DNA of 64,000 bases from Eupeodes corollae (GCF_945859685.1 NC_079147.1:192245174-192309173); one strand, 5' to 3'; numbered from the stretch's first letter, positions 1-12,986 are shown. Notes: generated from the letters alone by a model not told the origin. A program made the numbers and translations.

Positions 1-1555
1 ATTTTGTTATACAGATAATAAGGCAGAAAGATGCAGAAAGAGCTCTCAAGAAATTTGCGTGGGTGGTTTTTTTACCATAGCAGTTTAAAAAAAAGGTGAA
101 AATTTTGGTTAACCCTGAATATCTTACGAACCAAAAACGCTAGAGACTTGAATTAAATTTTATATAATAAATTGTAACGTGATCTCAAAGAAGTATTATT
201 TTAGAAAAAAATCTATCTAACGGTTTTTTTTACAAATCAAAAAAACTGAAAAAAAAAATTTGTCACCTCCAAAATTTAACGACTAAAATATAATTTCATC
301 TCCAAAACAATTTTGAGCAACGGAGAACAATGTTTTTGAAATCTGACAAAATTTTGAGAAAAATCGAATCGACAGTTTTTTTCATAAAAAATAAAAATCT
401 AAAAAAAACATTACTAAAAGTTGGTAAAAATTGAATACCGATTCAAATATCTTTTCAAAAACTTGAAATTTAGGCCTAAAACTTATTTTATCTTATAACA
501 AATATTGTTTTTAACATTCGATAAAATTTTGAAAAAAATCGAATTGACAGTTTTTTTACAAAAAATAAAAACCTAAAAAAAAATAATAAAAGTTGGTAAA
601 AATTCATTTTCGACTCAAATATCTTTTCAAAACTTTGACATATTGGCTTAGATTCACTTTTATCTTTCAAAAACTATTGTTTTCAACGTGCAGTAAGATT
701 TTGAAAAAAATCGAATTGATAATTTTTTTACAAAAAATTGAAAACCGAAAAAAAAATAACAAAAGTTGGTAAAAATTGAATATCGACTTAAATATCTTTT
801 CAAAACTTTGAGATATTGGCTTTAATTTACTTTTATCTTTCAAAAAATATTGTTGTCAACATTCAGTAAAATTTTGAATAAAATCGAATTGACAGTTTTT
901 TTACAAAAAATTAAAAACCGAAAAAAAAATTAATAAAAGTTGGTAAAAATTGATTTTCGACTCAAATATCTTTTCAAAACTTTGAAACATTGGCTTCAAA
1001 CTAATTTTATCTTATAAGAAATATTGTTTTTAACATTCGGTAAAATTTTGAAAAAAATCGAATTGACAGTTTTTTACAAAAAATAAAAACCTAAAAAAAA
1101 TTTATAAATGTTTGTAAAAATTGATTTTCGACTCAAATATCTTTTTAAAAATTGTAGATATTGTCTTTTATCTACTTTTATCTTTCAAAAAATATTGTTG
1201 TTAACATTCAGTAAAATTTTGAAAAAAATCGAATTGATGTTTTTGTACCAAAAATTAAAAACCTAAAAAAATTTAACAAATGTTGGTAAAAATTGATTTT
1301 CGACTCAAATATCTTTTCAAACATTTTAGATATTGGCTTTAAACTTATTTATTTTACAGAAAATATTGTTTTTAATATTTAATGATTTTTATATAAAAAT
1401 CCAACAGTCCGGTTTTTCATAAAAAATAAAATCTACAAAATATAGTTCGCAAATTTGGTAAAAATTGATACGAGTACATATAGACAAACTTTTAAGCAAG
1501 ACAAATCGACAGACGGGATGGGAAGTTATCAGTGTGGGTCGCATCCCAGCCTCTT
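1..1555 (+). repeat. Tandem-repeat element, copy A (173-bp units, hairpin tail)
   Basis: Non-coding repeat made of a leader (about 1-350), seven diverged tandem units, and a conserved tail. The anchor GAATTGACAG or a close variant falls at 366, 541, 713, 886, 1060, 1231 and about 1400, giving a period of 171-175 bp. Each unit also contains variants of TTGGTAAAAATTG and CAAATATCTTTTCAAA. The tail (about 1459-1555) ends in a possible hairpin whose arms GGGATG and CATCCC flank a loop of about 20 bases, followed by CCTCTTTTTT. A second copy with the same leader, units and tail lies at 15120-16245. The left end is cut by the window edge. Strand is arbitrary: both copies read the same way. Confidence 0.85.
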
Positions 1556-2299
1556 TTTTGTTTAAAGAAAACCAAATTTACAAATTTTCGTTGAATTTTT
1601 GACATAACCTTAAACCTTATTTTTGGTGTTATAGTTTAGTCTTTAAAATTGACAAATTGACAGGTATCTATACGAAAACACACAATTTCTATGTACGTAC
1701 ACTTTTAATTATAGTGTTTTACATGATTATTAAGTCACATGAAGAGATTAAGTTCCCTGGAATAAGACCGGTAGAGAAATATTCCTTAGCTTTTACTGAG
1801 GATAGATGTTGAGCCTTTAAAGACAATATATAGACAAGCTATGTATATTTTAGTATAATCAAAACACAGGTATGGTATATTTGCTAAGGGGAAACGAAGC
1901 ACCAAAGCACATATACAAGCTTCAAAACCTTCAGAATTCAGTTCTAATAATAATGCGAAATAGGCAGCAAATTGAAAACAATGTTATTTACAATAGGTAG
2001 GTAGATATTGCAGTCACAAGCAGCCCTTGCTTCGTGACCCAATTAGGGGTGATGGCAATTTTGATACCATTAGCTCGTTAGACACTTGAATTGAGAATGA
2101 GCATTATATAATAGATTTACATATATAATTATATTATATCGACGATAGAGGTATTTTGTTGCGTTCAGAAAGGAAATCAGGACTTTTATTTTTATTTTGG
2201 AATGGCCTTCCCAAAGTTGATATTCTAGAACTTGCCAAGCCAGGATATCTACAGAGAAAGTGGATCACATTCTCCCTTTGATGTTGGCCTCCGCAACTA
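1556..2299. other. AT-rich spacer, no gene seen
   Basis: No open frame of useful length, no recognisable transposon protein and no clear repeat structure. Confidence 0.5.
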
Positions 2300-2465
2300 T
2301 TGAAATGAAATAAATAAATACATAAATTTGATGGCGCAGAAGTCCGTTGAGAACTAGGGCCTATTGGCTTACATCTCTCAAACATCCCCATGAGCGAGTA
2401 CTGTGCCTCTTGTGAGGAATTGACAAATTCTCCAAGAGTAATTCTTGTCATGAGAAGTAAAGAGT
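2300..2465. repeat. Rearranged SINE fragment (two parts in opposite orientation)
   Basis: Positions 2310-2400 match the reverse complement of the 3' end of the SINE found at 56325-56622 (the part around AAGTCACTA and TGTTGCGCCACC). The adjoining 2400-2460 match the middle of the same SINE in forward orientation (GAATTGACAAATTCTCC, GTAATTCTTGTCATGA). The two pieces therefore sit head-on rather than in SINE order. The 105-codon frame across 2134-2451 (-) is a chance frame through this repeat. Confidence 0.6.
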
Positions 2466-2829
2466 ACTAAGACAATGAGTATTGTGAAAATTGCCCAACT
2501 TTGCTGCATGCTCTCCTATCGGTCAATGACCGGTACATTTTGCAGTGTCCCTGATTAAATCTTTCCTGGACCACATACCGTTAGACTGTTCCAACTATGG
2601 ATCGAAAATTTTGCCCTTCATTCCTATTCGTAAGTAAGCTGTAAAGGGTCGATCCTAGTCGGACAAACTCATCAGGCCGTTCATTTCAATAAATTCCACT
2701 ATGACCTGATCTGGATACTTCATCCTGACATTGCTGGACCAATGTATAGGATGTTGTAGTCTATTGATTTAAGTACTCGGGGAAGATACCCAAAATTTGG
2801 TCTCAAGGCCAAAATTGAATGCCTTGAGA
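2466..2829. other. Unassigned stretch between SINE and RTE remnants
   Basis: Could be the eroded 3' end of the RTE element to its right, but no protein similarity is visible in any frame. Confidence 0.35.
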
Positions 2830-3419
2830 CCGAGCTTCCTTCAAAACTGATGACGTTCAAGTTGTCTTTGGCCTTCCAACGTGCCTATTACCCTGAGGAT
2901 TCCATTGGACGGATTGTTTTGCTATATTGTCGTAAGGTTTCCTCTGGGTATTTCCGTTGCATAATGACTACGTTCAATTTGTTCTGTCCGGGTCTGTTCC
3001 ACAGCACAACGTTAGATATGGTTTGCGGCCACCGGATCTTCAGAATAGAGCGCAGACAACACACATAAGAAAGGATTCCAAATGCACTACGGGCTTTGTT
3101 TATTCTACTGTTTAGATCTAGGTCCGTTCCGCTATCGAGAGCTATAAAACTTCCCAGATAATTAAACTGCTCGACCTCCTCTATGGTCCACTGCCTTAGA
3201 ATAACTTATGTGCATTGGCCCGTGGTCATTACTTTGGTCTTATATGTGTTAATCCTTAAGCCAGCCACTTCTCCATTCTATTGCAGCGAATGACACATCT
3301 GATTTAAGCTTGCCGTGTTGTTTGCCATGAGACATTAATCGTCAGCATAATCTATTTGGCTAAGCTTGTCCAACAGACTCCATTGGATACCGTGTCTTTC
3401 ATCTGAACCCACCGTGACA

Positions 3420-3780
3420 GTCATAACATCGTCAATCTGGAGCAAAAACAGAATTGGTGACAAGACATCTCCTTGTCTCACTCCTCACTCCGCACATAAG
3501 AAGTCGGAATTTTCTCAGGGATTTCTCGCGCAATAAGAGATCTCCAGATCTCAAAATCTACAAACATTAGGTACAGCGGTGATTGGTACTCAGATGATTG
3601 TTCGAGTATGATTCGCAAGGTGTTGATGTGGTAGACGCACGATCGGCCACTGCGAAACCCCGCTTGGTGCCTATTGAGAGTTGTCTCGATCCTGGACTTA
3701 ATGCTCTCCAGAATAATAGTTGCCATTAACTTTTTTGAGGTTTCCTTTCTTTGGTAACTTTACAATAACTCCATCCTTCC
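3420..3780 (-). pseudogene. RTE reverse transcriptase core, broken
   Basis: Finger and palm fragments of an RTE reverse transcriptase. The frame 3726-3478 has HQAGFRSGRSCVYHINTLRI followed by LYLMFVDFEIW, where the catalytic motif A normally reads IDFEKAFDS: the sequence departs from motif A just after the first Asp. Motif B (GVRQGDVLSPILF) follows in another frame near 3485-3445. This is a dead copy. Confidence 0.8.
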
Positions 3781-4750
3781 AGTCCCTGGGGTAAGTTTCA
3801 CCCTCCCAGACAGCCTGCACGAGTTTAAGCAAAATACGGAAAGCTGCCTCAGGGTCTGCTTTTATGAATTCTCTGCACTTGTTAGGTTACTGGTGTCAAT
3901 ACCCCCAGAAGATCGGCGCATGTTGTTCAATAGTGGATTCAATTCTGCATTGTGGTCATAATTTAGCAGCGCACAAAAGTGTTTCTTCCATCTTTGTAGC
4001 TGATCTTCTATCGTCACTTAAAGGTTGCGGTTCAAATCTAACACGGGATGGTTAGTGTTAGTGCTACTTCGCTGTCCGACAATGTCCTTAGTGATTTTAT
4101 ACAGCTCCCTTTCGTTCACTCTTCCTGCAGCATGTTCCGCATTTTTCGCAAGTTTGTCCACCCTTGCCTTCTTGTCACGTCTCACATACCGCTACACTGT
4201 CTTATGAAATGCTCTATACTCGTTTCGTAGAACCAATTTCCGTTGAGCATTACTTTCTGAATTGATTCTAATTTTAAGTGTTCTTCAATATGTGATTTTG
4301 TGACATGTGTCTTGGGATATCCAGGAATCTCTAGCTCTTGTCTGTCTGGGTATAGCTTCAGTTTCAGCTTCCATGTAAGCGCTCTTAATTTGGCCCCACA
4401 AAGCATCTACCGATAAGCCAGCATTTTGTATTTTTGATGCTTTGTCGCCGAGTGTGGTGACGAAATTTTGGCGTATATTAGGGCCATTAAGAACGCTTGT
4501 GTTGAATCTTGGTCTCCTTGCTATACCCTCTGAGCGACGCTGTACAGCAGCTGTTCGTAAGCTAAGCAAACCCAGTACCAAGTGATGGCCAATACATGCA
4601 TCAGCCTTTTTTTCGTTACGAACATCGCACAGTGACTTCCTCCATTTATAATAATGAAGTGATCGATTTTATTTGTGGTTCGACCATCAGAAGATTCCCA
4701 GGTGATTTTGTGAAAGGTCTTGTGCGGAAATAAAGAACCCCAATTACAAG

Positions 4751-5260
4751 TTAACGAGCGTTGCAGAAGTTGTAAAGCATATAACCATTTTCGTTACCTA
4801 AGCCATGCATACCCATAACCCGTTCGAGGCCTACGTTATCAGAACCAATTTTGGCATTAAATTCCCCCATGATGATAATGATATCACCCTCTGGAACACC
4901 GTTGTACACCGAATTCAGATGAGTATAAAAAGAGGACTCTTCGTCCGTTGAAGCCTCATTCGTTGGAGCGTGGCATTGAATAATGGTGACCTTTCCGATT
5001 TTGAGCTTAACTTCGCCGTCATAAGCCTCTCCGAAATCGGTTTTGGTGGACATAAGACATTTGGTATCTTCTTTAGTCAGGATGATGCCCACACAGTTGA
5101 GTCTTGGACCTCTGTCTGCCTCCTCTTCGCCTGAATAGTCTTCAGCCATGTTACTGCTATGCCTTCTAAGGCATAGAAAAGGTATACATAGCCTAGGAAA
5201 CACTTTGTTCTACATAAACCAGATTGGTGTTTGGAGTTCTTACCGTTCAGGGTAAGCAAT
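4751..5260 (-). pseudogene. RTE endonuclease domain, broken
   Basis: Part of an APE-type endonuclease that would nick target DNA for target-primed reverse transcription. The longest frame (150 codons, 5203-4751) keeps the motif region GEFNAKIGSDNVGLERVMG, where D of the usual GDFNAKIG is replaced by E, changing a conserved acidic position. The more N-terminal segment LTLNGKNSKHQSG lies in another frame (5259-5077), so a frameshift separates the two. The SDH motif further on was not found intact. Confidence 0.8.
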
Positions 5261-5290
5261 TCTCGCAGCCTGAAAAATGACTCGCCAGTC

Positions 5291-7962
5291 TAGCAAGGAC
5301 TCAGATAGAGAGTCTGGCCACAATACATAAGATTTCTTCAGGAAAGATGGATTGCAATTGTTAAGACTACACGAAAGTCTGGAGCAATATGAAAGTCGAG
5401 CTTATTTTGAACATGACAATAATTGTAGTTGAATATCACTGCAACAACCGCTACATATTTCAGATACAACATCACCTTCATATCTGACGACACTACAAAG
5501 CTTTTGTAAAGAGACAGCTGGAGTACCTACGTATTTCAAATCTTAATTTGAAGGCATTTCCCATTTTAGAAAAATTCACCCTTAAAATGTATCTCTGTAC
5601 AAGAAAGTTAACATAATTTACAGCACAACGTAAAAAAACCTTCCAGAAACAAGTTCCGCCAATTGAGAGGAGATTATGTTTCTTTCGAAGGTCATTATCA
5701 ATGTCGAGATTGATCGATTGGGCGCCAGAAACAAATTTTGACATAGGGAGTTATATTTTGACATTTCAATACCTCAGTATCACAACAAGTGCAGTAGCTC
5801 CTTCAAAATGAATCCTTATATTTTAAGTTAAGTGTCTTCTTTTTTGTGTCTCTTTTACTGACGTACAAAAATCTAAATTACAAACCTCCTTGTCAATCAA
5901 ATTTTTGATGGACAGACTTCACTCGATGAATATAACATCTTCAATAAGAAACACGATCTCAACTATAAGCTAAGCATTTTTTGCCAAGAGTATCAATTAC
6001 CCATACCCATAGCCCGATTCCGATTATACCATCATCAACTATCAATTTCAATATCATTACGATAGGTTATCCTATGGGTAACATTAAACCTATTATACCC
6101 ACCTCCTGGGCATCCTATTTAACCTTCACACGATAAGCTACTGAAGAGTGTACTTATACACCATATATACATATGTATTGTCTATAGAGTATAAATGTAA
6201 TACCGGTATCGAGTCGATATGCCATCATAGGCCCCTAGAGCCATCCTTTTAAATGAAACTTCTGATTGGCGCCTTTTTTGGTTGTTTTTGTTGTTTTAAG
6301 TTTTGTACCTTTTCTGCTTCTTTGTTAAGGATTCGACATCGGACCATGAAGCGTCCATAAATCTCCGAAACCGATAGTAATCTGTTCGGTTTTGAAAGAG
6401 TCTATGCGCCGCCGACCGGCATCATACACTCAAGACACAACAGACCCCCAAGGGTAAACGCAATTTGTTACATTTAACACTTAGACCATGATGACTCCGA
6501 CGACGGAGACGAAGACTACGAATACGTCGATGGACGCATTTGCGTCTTATACTCTTGGAAGATATAACTAAAATCTTAGGTCCATGGACTCTCTCTAGAC
6601 AGGTAATTCTCCACACGTTCATTATAAAACAAAATAAAGGAAACCAACAACAAAATCAGCTTGAAACTAGAAGAGATAAACATGATTTTGTAAGGAAGAG
6701 GTAACTATATGCTGGTGAGATGCTGGGTTTCCTGGAATCTGGAATCTTATATGAGCAGAGAGGATAAAATGTTAGATGCAATGAGCCTTTTGTTCTATGG
6801 CGCGCACCGACTGACAGATTGTTCAATAATACGCTTGAAGATTTTGAAAAAGAAAACTAAAGAACCAAGACAAAAGGATATGTTGAGTGGCAGATCAAAA
6901 GAACACAACGATCATTTATCCCAGCATCCAGTCAGTTAGTGTGGGATGAGTTTAATTTTACTCAACCGGAATTTTAAGAGATCCTGTCCTCCAAAAACAC
7001 AACACAACACAACTTAAAAAAAAAAGGATGATCAACACAAAACCCAAGTATTTACTGTACGTATCCTTGAACAGGTACCCTACGATCAATATGAATGAAT
7101 TTCTCAAAAATTTAAAAGCAAGATTTCTCAAAATGATCCTCACAATTTTGAATATCCTGTTTGTGTTTTGGTTGTTGCACATTTTATATTTTATATTTCA
7201 TATTCAAAAGAAATAAGAAGATGTCCTCGAGCTTACTATAGAGAATCCTATTAAGGTAATACCCTTGTCATCCATCATAGACGAACTGGCAACTAGGATG
7301 ATGAAACAAAAGGCACAATAAAAAACTACAAATATTGTAAATTTACTTAAAAGATCACCACAATTTTAAGATCCTTGCAAATGCCCATAATAATTTGGAA
7401 CAAAGGTCATATATAGGCTGTTCGAGTGCTACATGAACAATCCTTATAATACGAATTTACAAGGACTCAAGAGCTCTGCAATTGTTTACGATTGGAAAAT
7501 CCAAAATAGACCCAGTTATAATAGTTAGTTTTCGCCTTTGGGCATTTCACAGGATCAAAATTCAAGTGAATTTTCTTACCCAAATATTATTTACCTACAC
7601 ACGCCAGGTAGTCGTCAGTCGCCTTCAACCTGCATCTGATGAATATTCCATCAAATTTTAAAAAGTGTAGGTAAACGGTGAGTGTAGGGTAAGCATTTAG
7701 AAAAACAAAGACTTTATAGTGAATAATTAATTAAAACTATTAATAGACAGCTATAGCTTGGAAGTTGAAGTGGAATTTACTCAAATCGTGTCTAGAATGA
7801 AAAGTGAACTTTGAGAATTTATAGGCTAGGAAATGTTAAATGATGCAACAAAAGATACAATTTTGAACAAGGTCGTTGTTGCCAGGTTGTACCAGTTGTT
7901 TAAGAGTTCATTAATAACACAAGTTGATAAAGAATGTGTATGTTACGATTTTTCAAATTTAG
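5291..7962. other. No supportable gene
   Basis: Short chance frames only. A frame of 83 codons at 5744-5493 (-) with many charged residues was considered; it has no recognised domain and may belong to another old repeat. The rest is AT-rich spacer with no repeat I could define. Confidence 0.45.
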
Positions 7963-9578
7963 ATAGATAGATAGATAAGTTCTTTATTTTTTCAATTTTC
8001 TTATAAGTACAATATTTCATATTAAAAGATATACAAAGCATGCCTTTATAAGCCGTATAAAAAAACAATAAAAAATACAATATTTGAGTAAAAAGAGAGA
8101 ATATTTAACAAATTAAGTTTCATAGTTAAAAATATGTTAATATAAATATTAAAGAAAACATTTTTTTTAAGTATTATTTTCATAATATGACTTTTAGTTT
8201 AGTAAAAAACAACGAAAAAAAAGAAACTTTGACCCATATGGAATAATGGCTTCCAGCCACGATCTCCGTTTAGTACACCGACACATTCCTCTTGGGAAAG
8301 AAAACTAGAATAAAAGTAGAGCCTTCGGATTTCCTGTAATATTGGAAAAAGTGCTAAAAAATGCAAAACATCTTCGTTTGGCCAAGGTTCCAAAAGGAAT
8401 ACACAAGGTTTAAGTCTGTTCTATATGGTCTATAATTCAAATCGAGCATTTCCGTTCTAATCTTGAAGATCAAGCTCATTTCAGAAACTGTAAACTCTTC
8501 TTTAAAGTAGTTTCCTTCACCAAGTTTCAGATTTAGTTGTCTGTATATATTCCTGGATGTTGATGCAGTCCCTCGCGTAACACAAAGCCTATACATCGAG
8601 TCATCTATAACAGAGATATATTCATATAGTGCATTTTTTAATGTTTCCACATTGTCCACTGGCAATGATATTGAAAGGTTATGTGCTACAGCAAGATCAC
8701 ACCAGTTTTTGATCGGACTATATCCACAATCAAAACAAATTTTAAGGAGTCTTTTTTTGCAAGTTTTGGTCAGATCGCTTCATAACTTTGATCATAAAAT
8801 CGGCGTTAGCCTTTAAGTTTTTCAAGAAAATTTGAGGTAAGCCTGACTCTAGGTGGATAGCATAATTAGGAGTGTTGATAGATAACTTAAAAATTCGCTT
8901 GAAAAAATACCTCTGTATATTTTCCATTTCCTCCAACTGTTCGAAACCATATACTTCATTACCATAGCAAAAACAAGTATTCACGGTGGCATTGAAAACT
9001 TTGAATTTTGAAATTGGATCTACGAGTTTATTTGCGAAGAACTGGGACATTGTTTTATAGCAATTTTTGCAGCGGTTGTTTTTTTCTTTTATAAAGTTTT
9101 GAATGTTAAGATTATATGTCATTGTATACCCAAGATACTAAAATTCATATACGACCTCAATTATCTCACCATCTAAAGTCCATTTCCGCCCATAGCCAAC
9201 TGATCTTTTTCGAGATCTGAAAACCATTATTTTGGATTTGGTCTATTTATTTATTTATTCTAAGATCCCATAGATCAAAAAACTGTTTAAGCTTGTTTAT
9301 CTGGAGCTGTAGAGTAAGCGGATTGTCTAATAAAATCACTAGATCGTCAGCATAAAACAAGACTTTAAGTGTAATATCCCCGAACTGAACTCCCCCAGGT
9401 ATACTGTTTTCGACATCGTTCATACACAGTGCAAACATGATAGGGCACCTGCTTCACAACTAAATTTTCTAGATACTTTTCTACCATTCTGAACAGTTGC
9501 CATGTTTTCGAGAATTTTTTCGTAGACTCTGATAAATTTAGTAGATAGGGCAATTGCTGAGAGCTTATAAAGTAAGGA
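7963..9578 (-). mobile_element. APE-type LINE (family C), 3' part, 5' side interrupted
   Basis: Minus-strand LINE fragment with reverse transcriptase and C-terminal sequence in shifted frames. Near 9578-9470 the finger segment reads TKFIRVYEKILENMA. Motif B is damaged (around GCPIMFALCMND, 9450-9415), motif C is intact as VLFYADDLVIL (about 9355-9325), then NPLTLQLQINKLKQFFDLWDL. The thumb/C-terminal part follows at 9122-8742 and 8665-8199. The 3' end at about 7963-7985 is a short (TATC)n tail after an AATAAAGAA-like signal. At 9578 the element is cut by the RTE insertion, and homologous sequence seems to resume at 13001. The same family is seen at 56870-57620 (-). I could not assign the clade. 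Confidence 0.8.
9565..9578 (+). repeat. Target-site duplication, left copy
   Basis: TTATAAAGTAAGGA, identical to 12987-13000 and directly flanking the RTE element on both sides. It is duplicated target DNA from the older LINE. Confidence 0.9.
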
Positions 9579-9989
9579 TGTTCAAATGGTACACATGTGT
9601 ATTCAAGAGGATACAAGCGTCCACAGGTTTTTCTTAAAACCAACCTCTGTCTATCAACTCCTACTCTCACCTCCACGTGGTGAACATCGGGTGCCTGTTT
9701 GGAAAGTTGTTGGGGGCAGCAAACGAGAGAGGTGGGGAGAGGTGTTTCCACTAAGGCACCTCTCCTTATCCAGTCGGCAGCGGAGGAATTCCCGAGATGG
9801 AATCAACGGTGGCATCTACAGTTCCAGTAAGGTTGAACTACTTAGTGAACACCTTATAGGGCTTCTTCGACTTACTCGAAGCCCAGGCCTGTACGGAGCG
9901 GTTTTATCCGGCTCCCCATCCTTGGGGTTATACTTAGGATCTGGCCCTCCAGGTTGGAGGTTGTGCGTCGGGGTGACTTTCTGGCCACG

Positions 9990-10985
9990 TAAAAGCTTTC
10001 ATAGTTGCGAAGCACCAACAAGCCTCGGATACGGACGAATTTACTGTTGACAACCAACGCAAACGAATAAAGGACAACGAACTTCGGATATGCACGTTTA
10101 ATGTTAGGTCCCTTAACAGACCACGTGCGGCCGAAGAATTAGCGGAGGCCCTAGAACGATATAAAGCAGATATCACCGCCATCCAGGAAATACGATGGGA
10201 TGGGCCGGGCAAAAAGAGGATGAAAAACTGCGATATCTACTATGGTGACTGCTACCACGAAAACCAACAGCGCTTATTTGGATGCGGATTCGTCATCGGA
10301 GCCAGACTTAGGCAAGAAGTCTTGAGCTATAGGTGCATCAATGAACGCCTCATGACCATACGCATCAAGGCTAAATTCGGCAACATTAGCCTGATATGCT
10401 CGCACGCCCCCACAGAAGAGAAAGGCGACAACGCGAAAGATATGTTCTTCGAGCTCTTAGACAAAACATATGAGCAGTGTCCTAGCTACGATACTAAAAT
10501 AGTCCTGGGCGATTTTAATGCCAAGCTAGGAAGGGAAGACATCTTTGGTGGAATAATCGGGAAGAACAGCCTGCACGACAACACTTCCGACAATGGGTTC
10601 AGGCTCATAGATTTTGCTGCGCGGCGAAACGTAATGGTAGTCAGTACGCGTTTTCCACACCTGAACATCCACAAAGGAACTTGGACTTCTCCAGATCAAT
10701 CTACCGTCAACCAGATTGACCATATTGCGATCAGACAGACACGTTTCCAGCATCATGAATGTACAAACTTTACGAGGAGCTAACATCGATTCGGACCACT
10801 ACCTCGTTGTAGCCAAGGTAGCACTTCGGGTTTCCAGACCCAAGGCAAGACAGGGAGGTGCTGGGAGAAGATACAACGTCGAACGGCTACAATCGCCAGA
10901 GATCGCCAAATCCTTTTCCGATCGAGTTACAAGTAACCTCTCTCGAATTTCTCTGCCGCCAACACAATGTATCGAAAAACAGTAG
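9990..10985 (+). pseudogene. RTE endonuclease, one frameshift
   Basis: APE-type endonuclease for target nicking. The open frame runs through RICTFNVRSL (about 10085), ITAIQEIRWDG (about 10170), SLICSHAPTEEKG (about 10390) and VLGDFNAKLGRED (about 10500), ending in NQIDHIAIR (about 10710). The remaining motif, NIDSDHYLVVAKV, lies in another frame from about 10785, so a shift near 10720-10745 breaks the domain just before the catalytic SDH. The long 154-codon frame 9586-10050 in this region is out of frame with the endonuclease and is not supported as a gene. Confidence 0.88.
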
Positions 10986-11199
10986 AAACATTACCAAGAT
11001 GCAATCAGAGAAGCCGCCCCTGATGTGCTGGGTTTCAAACAGCCACCAACAAGGAACCCCTGGTTTGATGAGGAATGTCGGCAGGCAATGCAGCCAAACA
11101 ACAGGCACGCAAAGCGGCGCTGCATAAAATGACGAGAGCTGTTTATGAGCTCTATGAGCAGAAGAGGCGAGAGGAACGGTCGAAGATGTTGAGAGATTT

Positions 11200-12958
11200 A
11201 AAAGCAGGAATGAAGTTCGAAAGTTTTATGAACAGGTGAAACGAAATTCACAGGTACATAAACCTAGAACCGAAAGCTGCAAAGACGAAAGCGGAAACAT
11301 CATAGTGGAACCGCAGTCAATGCTGAGGATATGGAAGGACCACTTCTGCAGACTGTATAACGGCGATGAAGAACTGAATTCCGCTGTCAGGCAGGATGAC
11401 CCATTCGATATAGACGACGAAGCCAACAATCCCTTCCTCCCGACTTAGACGAAGTAAAGATTGCCATATCTAAGCTGTAGTCTAATAAAGCCGCTGGAAC
11501 GGATTGCTTGAATGCCGAGCTCTTTAAAGCAGCTGGAGATAAGTTGGTTAGGAGCATGCACCAACTTATCTGTAAGATATGGTCGGAAGAAAGCACCGAT
11601 GAATGGAACCTCAGTATTGTTTGCCCGATCCTGAAAAAAGGAGACCCTCTAAACTGCACCAACAATAGATGAATCAGTCTACTTAACATCGCCTACAAAA
11701 TCTTCTCTGCCATAATATGTGATAGTCTAAAGCCCATCGTCAACAACCTGATAGGTTCTTATCAGTGTGGTTTTAGACCAGGAAGTCGATCAAATATTCA
11801 CATTACGGTAGATCCTGGAAAAAACCCAAGAAAACCAAATCGACACCCACCATCTTTTCATCGATTTCAAGGCCGCATAGAACAGCATCTACAGGGACGA
11901 GCTGTATAGAGCCATGTCTAGTTTTGGCATCCCTGCCAAACTCGTCCGTTTGTGCAGGATGACCATGGAGAATTCACGCTGCTCCATAAAGATTGGAAAC
12001 AACTTAACAGAACCTTTTGATGTCAAAAAAGGCTTTAGACAAGGTGATGCGCTGTCATGCGATTTTTTTAACATCGTGCTTGAAAGAATAGTGCAGAGCT
12101 CACACGTCAACACTAGAGGCACTATCTTTCAAAAGTCTGTCTAATTACTGGCATATGCTGATGACATTGACATAGCCGGAAAAACTCAGCGTGATGTCAA
12201 TGGGGCTTTTGTGAGTATTGAGGCAGGAGCGGCAAAAATGGGTTTAACGGTTAATGAGGGCAAAACAAAGTAGGTACATGCTGTCGTCTAGAAAGGACAT
12301 ACAACACCGAAGTTTTGGTCAAAACGTCACAATCGACAGACGTAACTTTGAGGTAGTCAAGGACTTCGTCTACCTAGGCTCCGCTGTAAACGCAGAAAAC
12401 AACACCAGCGCTGAGATCAAACGCAGAATAACTCTTGCTAACCGCTGTTTCTTTGGACTAAGAAAGCAATTGAGTGGTTAAGTCCTCTCTCGAGGGACCA
12501 AAGTGTTGCTATATAAGAACCTTATCATCCCCGTCCTGCTATGCGGTGCAGAAGCATGGACCATGACAAAAGCGGATGAAAGCACCTTGGGTCGCTTCGA
12601 GAGAAAAGTTCTTCGTGTGATCTACGGTCCCGTATGCATCGAAGAGGAGTGGAGGAGAAGATGGAACGACGAACTGTTCGGGCTGTACAGCGTAGTAGAC
12701 TTAGCCAGAAGAATAAAAGTCCAACGACTAAGATGGCTGGGTCACGTAGAGCGCATGGAAATCAATGCTCCGGCCCGGAAAGTCTTCGAATCTGCACCCA
12801 CAGGACAGCGCTGTAGAGGAAGACCGCAGATAAGGTGGCGCGCACAAGTGGAAGGTGACCTCACCCAACTTGGAGCGCGAAACTGGAGACATCTAGCTAG
12901 GGACCGAGCTAGATGGAGAAGTTTGTTGGGTGAGGCCCTAGTTCACACAGGACTGTAG
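11200..12958 (+). pseudogene. RTE reverse transcriptase and C-terminal region, broken
   Basis: Reverse transcriptase fragments in several frames. Linker: NSQVHKPRTESCKDESGN (from about 11245). Palm: SSFGIPAKLVRLCRMTMENS (from 11917), then KKGFRQGDALSCDFFNIV as motif B (12027-12080). A stop at 12142-12144 lies just before motif C, LLAYADDIDIAG (about 12145-12180). The thumb follows: RRNFEVVKDFVYLGSAVN (from about 12339). After another stop at 12479 the C-terminal region runs 12503-12958 with PVLLCGAEAWTMTKADES and RLRWLGHVERME. The motif A region (about 11860-11900) has a stop in place of the usual AYDSIYRDE context. Confidence 0.9.
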
Positions 12959-12986
12959 CGCCACCTTAAGTAAGTAAGTAAGTAAG

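Larger units (their letters stand above)
2830..5290 (-). mobile_element. RTE-type LINE (family B), degenerate
   Basis: Remains of an RTE-clade non-LTR retrotransposon read on the minus strand, broken by many stops and shifts. In 5' to 3' order of the element: an APE-type endonuclease part (about 5280-4750) with IIQCHAPTNEAS and GEFNAKIGSDN; the linker (4580-4200); an RT part with QAGFRSGRSCVYHINTLRII (3660-3590) and GVRQGDVLSPILFLLQIDDV (about 3485-3425); and the C-terminal region with LLCSILKIRWPQTISN near 3055-3000. The same family occurs at 36664-38240 (-) and 59910-60420 (+). The 3' boundary is soft and no target duplication was found. Confidence 0.85.
9579..12986 (+). mobile_element. RTE-type LINE (family A), nearly full length
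   Basis: About 3.4-kb RTE-clade retrotransposon with a 5' region (9579 to about 9950), an endonuclease part, a linker, an RT and a C-terminal region ending at 12957. A short 3' tail follows (CGCCACCT then five TAAG repeats). It is bounded by a perfect 14-bp target duplication, so both ends are certain. It is unusual in not being 5' truncated at an obvious point. The frames are broken by several shifts and in-frame stops, so the copy is inactive. It is GC-richer than its surroundings. Truncated relatives lie at 22877-24572, 30172-30410, 50960-51200 and 14618-14703. Confidence 0.95.

Noticed and set aside
350..1402. CRISPR array
   Set aside because: The 173-bp units are diverged tandem repeats without short identical repeats and unique spacers, and the DNA is of insect type.
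9586..10050. 154-codon plus-strand open frame
   Set aside because: It lies in the 5' region of the RTE, out of frame with the endonuclease, and has no recognised domain. It reflects the GC-richer composition of the element.
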